A DNA stretch of 64,000 nt from Nematostella vectensis (lineage: Eukaryota; Cnidaria; Anthozoa; Actiniaria; Edwardsiidae). Each line of letters starts with the position of its first letter. The stretch's first letter is position 1. The translations under genes and the position numbers were made by a program. This document shows positions 11,201-24,290 of the stretch, piece after piece. The notes under the pieces are model-generated. The model was not told where the DNA came from. It ran no database searches and saw only the letters and a program-made list of their open reading frames with translations. The DNA lies in assembly GCF_932526225.1 (NCBI RefSeq), contig NC_064038.1:6060741-6124740 (forward strand), given 5' to 3'.

Positions 11201-13692
11201 AAAGATGCAGTCGCCGAGTATCCCAAGCGAACTACGTCACCGTAGTCTTGACTCGCGTCTAATGCTGTAGAGGTTAACTTTTGTTTTAGTAGTTTAAATC
11301 GAATGGAAAAAGACATTTCTAAAGTAAACTAAAGTAGGGATGGTCGAATTTGGTATGCAATGGAAAAAATGTCCTTTTTTCCCAAAGTTTTCAATCTGAG
11401 AGAAAGAAGCCCAACAAAGACATTTCTAAGTCATCAAGGGATGATCAAATAAGGAATGTTAAGATAAAATATTATACAAATACTGTTTTAAAAGGGTAAA
11501 ATAAAATTCCTAAAACAATCGCTTAGGTAAACGCTTTAGTTCATTTTATACCTAAAACTCACTTTCTCTCGATACTCTCCGCGTAATTAAGAAACTTCAC
11601 CAAGCAACGAGTTGAGGAGAATGGAATTTGATAATGAGGAAACTCAAAACCCAAAACTTCAAGTTCAAACCACAAACAGACGGTTTGACTACAGTTTTGG
11701 AAAAAGGGCTTCATTTTCACACGCCGAGGAAGTCTCAAAACAATTTGGACACGTACAAACGAAAGACAATTTTAAAAGTTTTCAATAAATATCACTTAAA
11801 TAAATCTAGTTAAAGAGTTAGATACTGGCTGTATGAATTGCAAAAAAAAAAAACTCTAAGCATGGATATTTTAAAAGAATTTATAAAATGTTAAAATTCA
11901 GTTTCCCTTTTAGAAAAGGTTTAAATATGATTTATTCTTCAAAAAGCATGAACAGATATGTTTTTCTCATATTTCAATTTTTTTAACAAAAGTATAATTA
12001 TATTTTCTACCTCGAGATCCACTGCACCATGCGTGATGAAAAGGTTATCGAAAAAAAATCATGTTATCCTTTTAAAACAAACACATTATATCTCTAAACA
12101 CCTACTACAGCGACCACATAGATCCTCTACTCTGCTTAATAGATAACAAAAGAAACTAATATGACAATTTAAAGATGTTGGCAAACTGAAGCAATAACAC
12201 GCTAAATAAATAACACGTTTTTATCATAGGAATAGAGCCTTTCAATAAAAAAAATATATTTCCCTGTTATTTTTCAATACTGTTAGTTTAACTGCAGCTG
12301 CTGAATTTTTTCCCGAGTATATGACACTGCGTCAAAAACCTTAGCCTTTGTTCATACCCATCTTAACAAAGGTGATGTATGTGATTTTGACACAGAAAAC
12401 CGAGTATATCTATAAGTCTGAGTGTTTTAACAACTTCTCCCGACATCAATCAGGCCTCTGTTAATTGCGATTGCAAAGCAACCATCGCTTTCCTTAAGAG
12501 CGGAAAGAAATCTCCGCTGAAGGGGTTAATCGTTTGGCGTAGAAAAAAAAAACAATAACTGCACGGATACTACAGTAATTGCTTAGTTTAGCTAAACAAT
12601 AAAACTTCAATAACTAGATACACGCGACCAGTATTGCGTAGAAAGGTTTTTATACTTAAATCGCAATCTTGGACTTTGAAAATAAGAATCAACACATATT
12701 CAGTGGCTTTTAATGATCGAGTACAGCTTAATGTCAAAGTGGTACTTAGGGCACACTTGCAGATGACTTCTAAAATCTTTTAATCGGAGTTAAGCGGATT
12801 TGTAAGTGTAACATTGGTGATTACTTAATGCATGACACCGCAAAGCGTTTGCTGCGCTACGCGGAAATTGGCCGGAAAAAGGGCAATTTCTAATTGAGAA
12901 ATGATTTCACGAGGTTAAACATTAGTATTGTTTAAAGCAATAACAATAACTTCGCCATTAAATCTACACGCAGAGCTGTGTAAATTGCTTTCAAGATGGT
13001 TCTAACACCCTTTGTCCATAGCTAACCAAGTTGTGTTTTAATTCCTTGCAGATGGCCGCGTTTGTAACTGCCAATACTGCGTATCGACAATGTTCCCCGA
13101 CGCCCTGTACAGCCGCGCGCATTCTCTCTCCATGAAACCGCTGGACTCGCCAATGTGCAGGCTCAAACAAGAGCGATTCTCGCCAAGTCTAACAGCCGCT
13201 GAAGAAAGCAACAGGGCGCATGCCCTCTTTCCATTCTCCTTACCGCTGACGTCGTCTCCTACACTGATGACGTCACATGCGTTGGCGGCTTCACACGAGG
13301 AAGACCGACGGCCGAAGACGAAACGATTTCAGTGCGTACATTGCGATAAGTCATTCGGAAAGTCGTCGCATCTACGAGATCACATTCGGACACACACGGG
13401 CGACCGACCTTTTCGCTGCCAGTACTGCAATAAGGCGTTCACCCAGTACTCCAATCTAAGAACACATACGAGGATTCATACTGGGGAAAAGCCATTCAAG
13501 TGCCAACATTGCTCCAAAAGCTTTACCCAGGCTGTCACTCTACGGAGCCATACACGGACCCATACTGGCGCTAAGCCGTACAACTGCAAGCGATGCAGTA
13601 AATCCTTCTCCTGCTTCTCGGGACTTCGAGGGCACAATAGAATTCACGCGGACGTTGAAAGCTCAAAACTTGAGCTCGATTTGTCAAATTGA
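8069..13692 (+). CDS. C2H2 zinc-finger protein, three exons
   Basis: Proposed structure: exons 8069-8266, 10626-10779 and 13052-13692, joined in phase 0 and then phase 1, giving 993 nt (330 residues plus stop). The last exon encodes four adjacent classical C2H2 fingers (roughly residues 210-232, 238-260, 266-288 and 294-316) joined by TGEKP-type linkers (HTGDRP, HTGEKP, HTGAKP), the usual sign of a sequence-specific DNA-binding nuclear protein. The N-terminal 120 residues are Cys-containing and unlike any domain I recognise; I see no SET/PR, KRAB, BTB or SCAN domain. A Ser/Pro-rich segment lies between the N-terminal part and the fingers. A poly(A) signal lies 50 bases after the stop. Visible: frames, splice sites, fingers. 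Known: finger function. Inferred: transcription factor role; targets unknown. Confidence 0.8.
10626..10779 (+). CDS. zinc-finger gene exon 2
   Basis: Found by looking for an exon that would repair the phase between exons 1 and 3. It has a strong acceptor (tctttttttcttag) before 10626 and the donor ACAG|GTTAGT after 10779. At 154 nt it enters in phase 0 and leaves with one extra base, exactly what the flanking exons need. It encodes 51 residues beginning PKTETPVPSVISENIRLINN, then a basic/aromatic stretch ending MPVYYT. No domain is recognised. Confidence 0.6.
13052..13692 (+). CDS. zinc-finger gene exon 3, four C2H2 fingers
   Basis: The acceptor is ccttgcag before 13052. The frame begins in phase 1 (GAT across the junction, then GRVCNCQYC) and ends at TGA 13690-13692. 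Four C2H2 fingers follow a Ser/Pro-rich segment; each shows C-x2-C...H-x3-H spacing and aromatic/Leu core positions. The tail after finger 4 is only about 14 residues and acidic (ESSKLELDLSN). The finger block is much less AT-rich than the surrounding DNA. Confidence 0.88.
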
Positions 13693-13741
13693 AAGACTTG
13701 GAAGAAAACTCTGTCGTCACGCAAGGACACATCTTGCGTTA

Positions 13742-13747
13742 AATAAA
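13742..13747 (+). terminator. poly(A) signal of zinc-finger gene
   Basis: AATAAA about 50 bases after the stop codon, in AT-rich sequence, well placed to end the zinc-finger transcript. Cleavage site not determined. Confidence 0.5.
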
Positions 13748-14389
13748 TGGTCACGCTATCAGCCATATATTGTCACTTTGGTCGCACAAATTTTTAGGAG
13801 GATTCTTTAGGGCGTTAACCATTGCGCAAACCTAAACGGAGACTAAGACCGGGCAAAGAGACGTCTTCAAATTTGCAGTGAAAAGAATTAGATAATAAAA
13901 CTAAAAATGGTAATAATAATCAGCTTCTTTACCTGAAAAAAAACTTTCTTTCACATGTAGTCATTTAAAGTAATATCTATGTGAGTGTTACTTTTCCTGG
14001 AAATATTTCTCTTACCCCCTAATGTATAAGATAAATACCAATGACGGCTTTTCGTGTACTTCAGGAAAAAAATGGTTGTTCGCAATTTAAAACAATTGCT
14101 AATCATTTCCTATTTCATATTGAAACATTTCTTTAGAAATGAACTGTTCTGATCTTTATCTTTGAGCCTTCAAAATCCTCATAAAAGCTACAAATTAAGT
14201 AAATGTAAATAGGCGCGATCATAATAAAATGAAATATTACACTTGAATAAGTTGGCTCAGACTCGAGTATTCTTGATCGAAGAGGGTGATTTATAAACTT
14301 GTCATCGTATACTAATTTACTTCACAAGAGAAGCTATACTCTACTAGCCTACGAGGCGACAAAAATATGCCACCACGCTCATCAACGAC

Positions 14390-14525
14390 AACAACAATAT
14401 CATGATGATCATAACACCAACAGTAACATCATCATTAACAGCATCTTACAATCGTCATTACTATCGCTACCACTATCAACATCATCTTAATCACCGTCAT
14501 CATCAACACCACCATCGTCACCTCC
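14390..14525. repeat. degenerate CAT/ATC-rich trinucleotide stretch
   Basis: Repeated atc, cat and aac triplets (catcatcattaac, atcaacatcatctt, caccgtcatcatcaac) with many interruptions. Probably an old microsatellite. Confidence 0.5.
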
Positions 14526-17500
14526 TAGGCTCCCACACATCGTTCCAACGAGAGCCGCCAAAAGCGCCAACATTAATCTACCCTCTTGGCGGCAAATATT
14601 ACTTGCAGAAAAATACAGCGGCAATCAGCTACCTCACGCATTAATCACTGTGTACATGGGCTGGGTTTTAAGGCTAGCGGCGTGGAATACGCCAGTATAA
14701 TCCAACTGGCTTTCTTACGTGTCTGGGTTTTCGATGTGCTTTGTCGCAAGGTAATCATTTTGCGACTTGTCAAATAAATTGTGTTCTTCGTAACCTCCCC
14801 TCACGCTCTCATATCAACTCCTCATTGTCTATGTTCACCGGGCGTGCAAATATAATCCCTTACATCTAATAGCGAAAGATTTCACATCGAGGTGCGAACT
14901 TATGGGAATTGTTACACTGGATACTTGGTAAAGTTGGTTTTGCGGCAACGTTTATCTTCACTAGTGAGATTTCAAGGCAAGTTTGGCGTACAATTGTTCA
15001 GATTGTCAGAAAAGGGCTTCGAGGACACAATGGAGCGGTGTTATTAGAATCGATCGTTTAAGGTAGGTTGATCAGTGATACCGATGGTCAATGATACCGA
15101 GTTCGTACCCAGAGCAGCGAAGATTGGTTCTTCGATGTCAATTAGATGTCTAAAAGAGTAAACGAGTTGGTAAAATTATCACATCACTAGGGACACAACT
15201 ATTATCAACCCCTCAAGCAATCTAAAGCTACAAACAGTCAAAGTCTGTGTTTATTATAGCAATTGGGTATTTATAAAATATACATAAAACTATTAGGCGT
15301 TTACTTGCGATATAAAGTGTAAATATCGACAAATCAAGAGGGTAAAGGTATAAGTATCGGCTGAATAATAAACCTAGCTGTAATTTTAAATGTTTACGAG
15401 TTTTGGAAAACTTCGGTGAGTTATTATCATTCCTGTGGTCTTATATGGTTCGGATGAAAGCTTGTTGAAGTTCATTACTATAATGGGATCTGCTAGTTTC
15501 GACCAAAAATTGCCGCCAATTGGTTCAGCTTTTTCTAAATAGAACGCACATCATAAACTGAAAAATTGAATGATATTACACAGCTTAATACAACCAGAAG
15601 GAGTGCCTAAACTATTAATCCACATCTATAATCAGATGACATTCTTTTATGAGAACGGAAACTCATTATAATTTGCACGAATTCGGCATAAAACTTTTTC
15701 CAAGTCGTAAACAATGTAAAGAATTTAGATACTTTAATCGCGACAAAAGACCGCTTGTCATCGAAGTTTTGTACAAGAGGTTCAAGTACTTGCTTAGCAC
15801 GGAAAATTCAACATGCCAAGAGCATCAATGGCGTAGAGAACTTGTTTGGAATAGCGATCAAATGCCTCAGTGAATAGACACTGCATGTGAGGTATTGTTC
15901 AACGTAATAGACACCTAGCTGTGTCTTTGGCTTTCGATATCAAGCAAAGGGTAGAGTTTGGCACGCCATATCTTCTCACGGTCATACACGGTCTATTTGC
16001 ACCTAAATTACACTTCTAAACATAAAAGAATGGTGGAAGAAAGCTGGTTGATTCAAATACTCAGCCGTATCGTTAGTTTTCATGAATTTATCCTCTTGGT
16101 CGGTTCTCGGATATTATATCTCCTAGAAGTTTGTTATTTGAATTACTAAAATAATGATGTTACCGTTCACGAAAGAGGCTAGTTTAAGGGATCGTTGTTA
16201 TCATCCCTTAAGGTTGTAAATCAACTTCTGTCAAAAATTTATATACAAAATTCCCACGGTCTTATTTTCAAAATACCAAGAAAGCATAGTATTGCATTGT
16301 CAGAAAAATGATCAGTAAAACTCTACTTCTATCATAATTCCATCAAAAGTCGTTCGAGCCGGGTTCATTGTTACGGCTGCGTGAAAAAAAAAAACATATT
16401 GATACATAAAGTTTTTCTTCTTCTAAGAATAGAGACAGATTGTTCGCGAAAAATCGAGAGTGAGAATGCAATGGTATTGTTAATAGCACAAAAGCTACTT
16501 GGCCTCCTGCTATTTGTAGTCTTCTCGCCACAGCGTCCGTATTTTGTCACTATAGATCCGCTTGTAGCAATTTAAAAACAGTGCAGATGCCACAAAGGCA
16601 CGGCAGCAGATGCTAGAATGCCGTTCGCGTCCCCTTTTGTCGAGCAATTAGGGCATAGTATCATTTGTAAAATAGGCGCCTACCGCACAAAGAAAGGCGT
16701 CAGTGTGCAAATGAATGGGCGGCGGGAAACAAAGCGAATTGTATTGCATACTACAATCAACTACGTGCTTATCAAAGCAATGTCTTGTAAAGCACCGTGT
16801 CGTCATCATCGTGTGATACAATTTCTCTAACACTGCTAACGTAAACATCTGGCGAGGTTAATGTACTAATCGACTAAGCCTCGTGTTTATTTGATCATAA
16901 GATAATTCGATTAGCAGCTTTCGGTAAATGCCTCGGGCTACATTTTATGATTGCTTGAAAATGAATCGATTTTCTAAACATCATAGTCTGTTTGCAGTGA
17001 AATAATAAGTGTATCGTTGAAATTTGAGATCCGACTATTTTTCTTTTAATTAAAATATAATAGGGCGCCTTTTAAATCGCCGTAGCTTGTACGTTTAAAA
17101 AAACTCTTTGATTAAGCTTTTTTTTAAGCTGAAATAGTCGCTTGTTTGACAGACCAACTACAAAACAGTCTCTCAACTATCACACACCCTTGTAAGCGGA
17201 CAGCCCTAATGACGAAAGCCTTTTGAAACCCCCCTTTCCCCTTAACCTTATTTTATTCCCGTAATCGGATGCCCTCTCTCTCCGTAGGTAGCTGACAACC
17301 CCCAGATTTAATGGGAATTTAAATTGTTTTCTCTCGATTGTAAGCGGAAAAAAATTCTAATAATGGTAATAACTCCTATTTATGAAATGGGTCTATTATT
17401 TGCTTACAAAGGCTATAAAAAATTTAAAAATTTTTATTCGCTAAGGGTCAATAAGTAAGATATCGTTGTGGAAGCGCTTGGCGGGTAAAGAGAGGGAAAG

Positions 17501-19342
17501 AGAAAAAGACTCATCTTTCTTCTTTGCCCACTCCCTTTTCAAAAGAATAACATTGTAAATATCTGTTTCTTATGATAAAATTTGTGCGTAAAGTACTTAT
17601 ATGTGTATAAATTATTTGAATGTTTCGCTAGCATTTTATCAACCGAATTTGGATCCAAAAAATATTATTAGTATTATTTCTGGTAAAATGTCAACATTTA
17701 AACAACAATGTGTTGTACCTTACCAATGTATTGTGCCTCTTACCAATCGGGATCACTTCCTCACATACAAAAAAAAAATACAGAAGTTTAACAAAATCAA
17801 AGGTTTCATTCGCAAAAAGAAATTAAATAGATATAATAGCAAAATAGAAATAAAACTCCAAGCTCTACGGCTTTTGAAACCAGAATTTGTATTTTATTTA
17901 CGCTTATTGATTATTTACATGATAACCATGAAGCACTGCGAGTTTCGATACACAGATTCTCCGAGTGCAGCCTTATTTGAAATAGGTTTATACAGGTAAA
18001 ACAGGTATTTTAGATCCCTACAACTATTAATAACTCCACCTGTACATCAATAAGGCTGTTCTACATGGATAACCGGGTGACGCTCTTAAAAAAAATCATT
18101 AAATCTTCTACCTAAATTTTAATCAACCAGTGACAAAGTGTGCAATATTTGCGAAAACACACGACAATTACCTACGCCCCAAAAGAAGGCTTACTGCTCG
18201 GGGGGTGACCTTAGAGCGGATGTTTTTATGGGGTTTGCGAATAGTTACCTTCACGTAACTTCAATAAAGTTAACAATTAGCATAAAACTGAAGTTTGATA
18301 AGAAAATGTTTTATCGAGTAGAACTCGCCCAGCAAAGACGAATTGCTCACTAAATCAGGTGATTCACCAATTGAATGAGTAACCTAATTGTTTTGTAACG
18401 ATTCACCTATATCTGTCTGCCCTAAAGAGAGTTAAACACGAAAATTTAACTACAAGTTTTTGGTATATTTATATTCATATTCATTTCTCTGGTTCGAGAG
18501 CACGACTACTTTTGTATTTTGCATGGTTCGTATTGGAAATTGTCACTCTAAAGGAGACCTTCAAGCCATTTATAGATGTTTAAAGAATTTCTGCAGCGCA
18601 TCTCTTTGTAAATAGTCCTTTAAGATCCCCGTTTGAAACTACCAGTGGATACTAGCTTTCACATCTAGAATTGTGTCCCACGTAAAATGCATATGATGCA
18701 GCCCTTTTCGTCTGTGTTTTCGAGTATTTATTATATCAAAATTTCAGAATAATTGAGACATGAACTAAAAAAAGGTCCGTTACAACAAAATAAAATGCGA
18801 TTTTATGAAATACTCGATTCGCATGACTTGAAACAGATGTTGTTTCATATTGTGCTGATTACTTGGAATACCCTTAGCAAGTTGATCTCTGGTTATAAAC
18901 TTGCAAGCAAACATTTCAACAGGGGGTAGAATCATATTGATGGGATCCCCGCGGATAAAGCACTGATTAAATCTCTCCTGAATAGAGATTCTAAAGCAGT
19001 CATACCTCCTTCAGCGCCCGGAGAAGGGCGGGGATGGTAGATATATAACGCTTGGTTTTATAGAGTCATTATGTAAGCCGCTCCTTTGTTATTTCTTCCG
19101 TCCAATGTTGAATGTCATTTCTTTCATTCAAGACAAATTTAATCATATAAAAATGATTCATGTTTTCCTTACTTGATTTAAATCAGCCGATGTAAATGTG
19201 TTCTTTCTCACTCCAAATTATTCCGTACTGGGGTGAAAAAATCTTGAATCTACCATCTAAGTATTAGTTAATACTCCCGTTACCAAATTTGGTCGCGAGC
19301 ATATTGTAATAGCTTACGCAAACCAGACGATAAAGCCCTAGA

Positions 19343-21260
19343 ACGTACAAGAAGGGCGTGCTATCTGACCAGATTTGTCATCCACTATCGATCCCCCTTT
19401 CTTTTTCGTTATTACAACGACTTTGAAAATCATCAAGTAATTAATATCGATAAGTTTTATTAAATAGAAAATCCACTAATTCTAGAAAATCTCCAGACTT
19501 CTTCCCATGGGAGAACATTATCAGGGTACCGCTTTTTAGATTTCTCAGACAAAACATAAATTTGTTGTTTTAAGGTGATGTTTGTTTGCGTGGGCTCGAG
19601 TTTTTAATGCAAGCCTTCTCGAGCCGTCCCCATGTGGTATTAATCAATAGGTGTTTTTTGGTAGCGGATATAATACGATTAGAGTAATAATATCGCTAAG
19701 CTTTATTGAATAGAAAATGCACTTATTCTAGAAAATCTCCAGACTTCTTACCATTGGGTAACCCCATCATGGTACCCTTTTTTTAGATTACACTTCAGTG
19801 TAATGCGAATTATTTCACAGACAAAACAGAAATTTGTTGGTTTTAAGGTGATGTTTGTTTGCATGGGCTCGAGATTTCAAAGCAAGCCTTCTCGTGTCGT
19901 CCCCATGTGGTATTAATCTATGGGTGTTTTTGGTTGCGGAGATAATACGCATCTAATATCGTCATCAATATTTAACTACACCGCCTCCCGAGTGTTATAT
20001 TTGATGACTCAGCAAAACCTCCCTCCCGTTGATTAAGTTTGTATATACCTATTTTTCTCGTTTTTCTTCAGCCAAGATTAAGAATATAAATTTCCTATCC
20101 TGATAAATCCAAAGATTGTTTTTTTGCCGAGCACGTTAAGCGTCGATTTTATGTATAATATACATAATTTATATATATTTATTATAATTGATTATGTATT
20201 TCACCGAGTCAGCAAATCTGATGGTAGCTTCAATAGGTGTTATTACAGCTACCCCCCTCTAGGCCCAAACGCGAGACCCCATACTTGCTTCTCCAAACCA
20301 GCCAATGGAAATGGAGCACAAACACATATATGACCACGAAAAGGGCGTGATATCTGATCAGGTTTGTCATCCTACATTCTTTTTGGTAGAGAATGACTAA
20401 TTTTCAGTTGAGGTTGGTCCGTTCTTATTTTTGGGGCATTTTAAAGCTGAAAATGTTCTTCATTTCAGTGTACAAAAACATGGTACTTTATGGAGTATCA
20501 GAAATAGGATTACACATGTTCAGTAACAATAATATTTATGGTTGTTATTACGAACAAATATGATTCTGCATTTTAGAACGCATCACACTAACAAAACAAT
20601 ATTTTTCTGAGGCTTGGCAAGTTCTTAGAATTTGGCGGAATCTCGGGCTGCACGTTCTTATAAAAAAGGTTCTTAAAAAAGTGTGTATATATTGATCTTC
20701 CCCTTTCATCTTCGTTATTACAAGGACTAACAAAGCATCAAAAGTCGTTGAGCATTATTAAATAGAAAGTCCACTAATTCTAGGAAATCTCCTGACTTCT
20801 TCCAATTGGGTTACCCCACCCGAGGCACCCTTTTTTAGATTACACTTCAGTGGAATGCGAATTATTTCTCAGACAAAACATAAATTTGTTGGTTTTAAGG
20901 TGATGTTTGTTTGCATGGGCTCGAGATTTCAAAGCAAGCCTTCTCGAGCCGTCCTAATCTATGGGTGTTTTTGGTGGCGGAGATAATACGCATAATATCG
21001 TCATCAATAATTAATAACACCGCCTCTCGAGTGTTATATATTGACTCAGCAAAATAACCCTCCCGCTGATTTAGTTTTTAATATGTTTTTTTTCTTCAGC
21101 CACGAAATAAGAATCATGTTTTTATGTCCTGATAAATCAAGAAAAGCGTCGATTTAAAGAATATAGTTATTTATTCCACCAAGTCAGCAAATGTGATGTA
21201 GCTGTAATATTTGTTATTACAGCTACCCCCCTCTAGGTTCAATCGTGAGACCCCATTCGT
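19343..21260. repeat. three-copy repeat, ~0.6-0.9 kb units
   Basis: Three related segments follow one another: copy A about 19343-19677 (5' part only), copy B about 19678-20282, copy C about 20339-21260. Shared landmarks, in order, are gggcgtg-tatctga, taaatagaaaatccactaat, a block ending ggtgatgtttgtttgc, a ctcgag-bearing block, gcggagataatacgcat, the tcgtcatcaata block, and attacagctacccccctcta near the end of B and C. Copy C is split by an unrelated insertion at about 20387-20695. I recognise no coding sequence; it may be a satellite-like array or a non-autonomous element duplicated in tandem. Confidence 0.7.
20387..20695. mobile_element. MITE-like insertion inside repeat copy C
   Basis: Compared with copy A, copy C carries about 300 extra bases here. 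The insert shares gttgaggttggtccgttctt-type sequence and an end resembling cgttcttataaaaaaggttc with the element at 24060-24290, so both look like members of one small non-autonomous family with TTATAAGAAC-type ends. No transposase is encoded. Confidence 0.45.
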
Positions 21261-22346
21261 ATGTTATTCCACCATACCCAATATCCACCCATTTTGTCAG
21301 ATATTAAAAAGTTGAAGTAAACCCATGTATGTTTCCGTAAGATTAGAACTCTCCTAATTCGAATCTTTATTTGGATTTTTGATAAACGAGATTCTAATAT
21401 AATAATGCAATTCTATATCATTCTAGCTGCTCCCTTGAGATCCACATAGTCGCGATATTTCTACCTCTTGCTTATGGAGAGCGCTAGATGGCACTAGATA
21501 TCAATTCTCACAGAAACTTAAACATGGGACCTCACTTTGTTTTGCCTTAAACAATGATGTTCACCAGCTTCGCCCAAATCACACCCGAGATAGTTGTTGC
21601 CTGATATTCAAGAATTCATCATCTTGTTTGGAAATAGCGCGTCAATCGTTTGGAGCGGTCTTAATAGACCTTTTCGCGGTTACTTGGTAGGCCTGTGGTT
21701 TTACACCAAAGAGAGGCTCAAACGGACAAGTTTTGGCGGCGGGAATGCAGCGGCGTGTGCGTCGGGTCGTTTTAATATACAAAAAGACAATTATACCCAA
21801 AATGCTGTTCTTGGACGTGAGTGAATGATTAATACAAGTTTCACTAACCTTTTTACATACTTCAATTTTCCGTGACCTTCGGCCTTCGGCTCGAGGTGGT
21901 AAAACCGCTTTCATATGACATCGCATAAATGCGAACATATAGATAAATCTTAGAATTATTTGCCTGGTATTGTTGTAAAACGATAAAGTAATAATTATTT
22001 AAAACTTTGAGCCGCATATCGACGATTTTAACGCGATTTTAACAACGATAGAAAAGGTTTCTTAAAAGTTTGAAACAATTTGTAGACTTTCTATTTTAGC
22101 GCAGCGCTAAAATGGAGCCTCGATGATGTAGGCTTGGTTGCCGGAGCAATTTATAAAAAATCCAAGATGGCCGCCTTTTAGTCAGGTGACCTTAGTTTCC
22201 ATGGTTACAAAATACATTGTCCTTTTCCGTTTCACAAGACAAACTAACTTGAAGAGTTTTATGCATTTATGCCTAAACCCCTTGAAGATGCGCCATTTTA
22301 GGTGATTTTGCCGTATTTTCTCTAGAACCATGCCTTAGATCACCTG

Positions 22347-22435
22347 ATGGCCACCAATACAAAGTTAACCATGCGACGCGCGCTACCGTGGCCACCAAGA
22401 CAAAGTTAACCATGCGAGGCGCGCTACCGTGGCCA
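22347..22435. repeat. two-copy 44-bp tandem repeat
   Basis: The segment ggccaccaatacaaagttaa...gcgcgctaccgt is repeated directly with two substitutions (aatac/aagac, gacgc/gaggc). The near identity points to a recent duplication. Confidence 0.75.
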
Positions 22436-22701
22436 CAAAAAGTCTTATACAAAGTCTTATGAAAGTTAGGCAATTACAGTCTTTTTTACACGAACCTAAT
22501 AACTAGGATTCCGTCGTGTTCTGATGTTCAATCGAGCATTTCTTTGTCTGGTTTGCTTGGTTGATTGCGCTCTAAACCGCTTAAACGTGGAAGTAATAGA
22601 CAACTACAAGTGGTACATCAAGTTGGATGGAATTGATTAGATTTTTATGGTAGTAGAACACCATAAGTTCTCTCTTTTAAATTTCAATGAGCCGGCTGGT
22701 T

Positions 22702-22794
22702 CGACCTCCATTAAGCGGACACCTCTATATAACGGACACCCTCGGGACCGTGAAAAGTGTCCGTTATATAGAGGTGTCCGCTTAATGGAGGTCG
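22702..22794. mobile_element. perfect 38-bp inverted repeat, pogo-like TIR pair
   Basis: Arms 22702-22739 and 22757-22794 are exact reverse complements with a 17-base loop; the core reads cctccattaagcggacac. The same motif recurs at 23336-23546. Terminal repeats of this kind (AACCTCTATATAACGGAC, TTAAGCGGACACC) are characteristic of pogo/Tigger-type DNA transposons in invertebrate genomes. No transposase frame is visible between the two sites. Confidence 0.55.
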
Positions 22795-23335
22795 ACTTTT
22801 TCTCGATCAAATTCGAGAGTAAACACATTTTTTATTGACTTTAACTACCTTAGAGTGCATAACTAGCAGTCTTCGTACATTTTTTGCGCAATTTTGATAT
22901 TGCTTGAGAAGCGATTGTCTACAGCATTTGGTGTACTGTATAACACCTGAAACAAAACAATGGCGAAGTGTACACGAAGTTACAAATCATGAAGTCAAAA
23001 GGTAGAGACTGCGATCCCTATTTAAAAAAAATATCTACCGTAGTTTGCTTCTTTTGTCCTGCTAATTGTAAAGAATACAGAATGTCATTTGCGCGAGCAA
23101 AAAAAAGAGACAACAACATGGCGAAAGATAAATTACAGAAAGAAGGGTTTGAGGTTGCATAACACAAGGACCAAGCAGCATTAATGACCATTTTGTCATC
23201 ACTTCGAGCTGTACAAGTCTCAGCGTATTTTGCTTACTTTTTGTAAAATAAAGTTTCTAAGCAAAGTGTATCGTTAATGGTTATGTCGTTTGGCCGGTTC
23301 CATGAAATTATTATAAGAATTCTCGAAAAAGGTAA

Positions 23336-23546
23336 CCACGGTGTCCGCTGAATAGAGGTAAAAAAGTACAGAGATTTAAGATAGGACCGTAAAATGTGTC
23401 CGCGTCTGCTTAATAGAGGTGTCCGCTTAATGGAGGTATCATTTACTGAATTTAAGTGGCAAAAAAATCGGGACTTTGGATGGTGTCCGCTGAATAGAGG
23501 GTGTCCGCTTAATAGAGGTCCGTTATATAGAGGTTCCACTGTACTC
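23336..23546. mobile_element. DNA-transposon terminal region with serial motifs
   Basis: GTGTCCGCTGAATAGAGG and GTGTCCGCTTAATAGAGG motifs occur about five times, ending at ggttccactgta. This reads as one end of a pogo-like element (terminal TACAGTGGAACCTC on the other strand, TA target site). With the inverted repeat at 22702-22794 it may bound a roughly 0.85-kb non-autonomous element, but a matching outer 5' end is not clear. Confidence 0.5.
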
Positions 23547-24059
23547 ATTGACAGAGCTTGGGCTACCTGTGTGGCTGACAAGAGCTCTTTAAAAAATCTA
23601 TTAAAAGTCCAAGTCCTTGACTAATCTGTCTGGTGGCACGGTTATCTCCGGTGCCACCCACTACTCATGTTCTGCGCTATCACAATCTCCTAAACCTGAT
23701 TCTTATCGATAATTGTGAGATAACGTAAAATGAGCTGCGATAAGGATCCTGCCACGGGATTAATCTGGCGCGCGCGCAAACGTTTACGAACTTCAGGACA
23801 CAGCATGGCACCTATTGAATATTTCCCACAAATTTGATACAAAATTGAAATCTATCATGGCAGGGTTGTTTTAAAAGGCGCATTGAAAGACATTACAGTG
23901 TCTTTCATTAGCTCTGCCAGCACAGCTCATGAAGAATTTATTTGCGGACTCCGGTTTGCGGGATAGCTGTAGCCCTCGGGGAAAGTGTGATTGATTGTGG
24001 GAACAAGTCGAAGCATTAGCAGATGACCTTAAAGCTAATCAAAACCATAACACTCTGTA

Positions 24060-24290
24060 TCTTTTTATAAGAACGTCTCATTTACCGGTGAGGCTGGGCC
24101 GTTCTAATTTTTGGAGCATATCCCAAGGCTAAACAGACACAAGCTAAACATATTTAACACCAATGAGGTTTTAAAAAGAGTTACAAAAATGATAAGTAGC
24201 CATGCTTTGCCCTTTTAGCATTTTAGAATTCGTTGAAATATCAGAGTGTAAGTTCATATAAAAGAGGTTCTTATAAAACAAAGAGAGTGT
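24060..24290. mobile_element. small MITE-like element, TTATAAGAAC ends
   Basis: Begins tttttataagaacg and ends gaggttcttataaaac, giving an inverted repeat of about 10-12 bases. The interior (gaggctgggccgttctaatt) resembles the insertion at 20387-20695. Non-coding. Confidence 0.5.

Noticed and set aside
17601-17999. 132-codon plus-strand frame
   Set aside because: Very AT-rich, Lys/Ile/Asn-dominated composition as expected by chance; no motif, no promoter or splice context.
22637-22838. Overlapping 63-codon frames on both strands with near-identical protein
   Set aside because: They are read from the perfect palindrome at 22702-22794, not from a gene.
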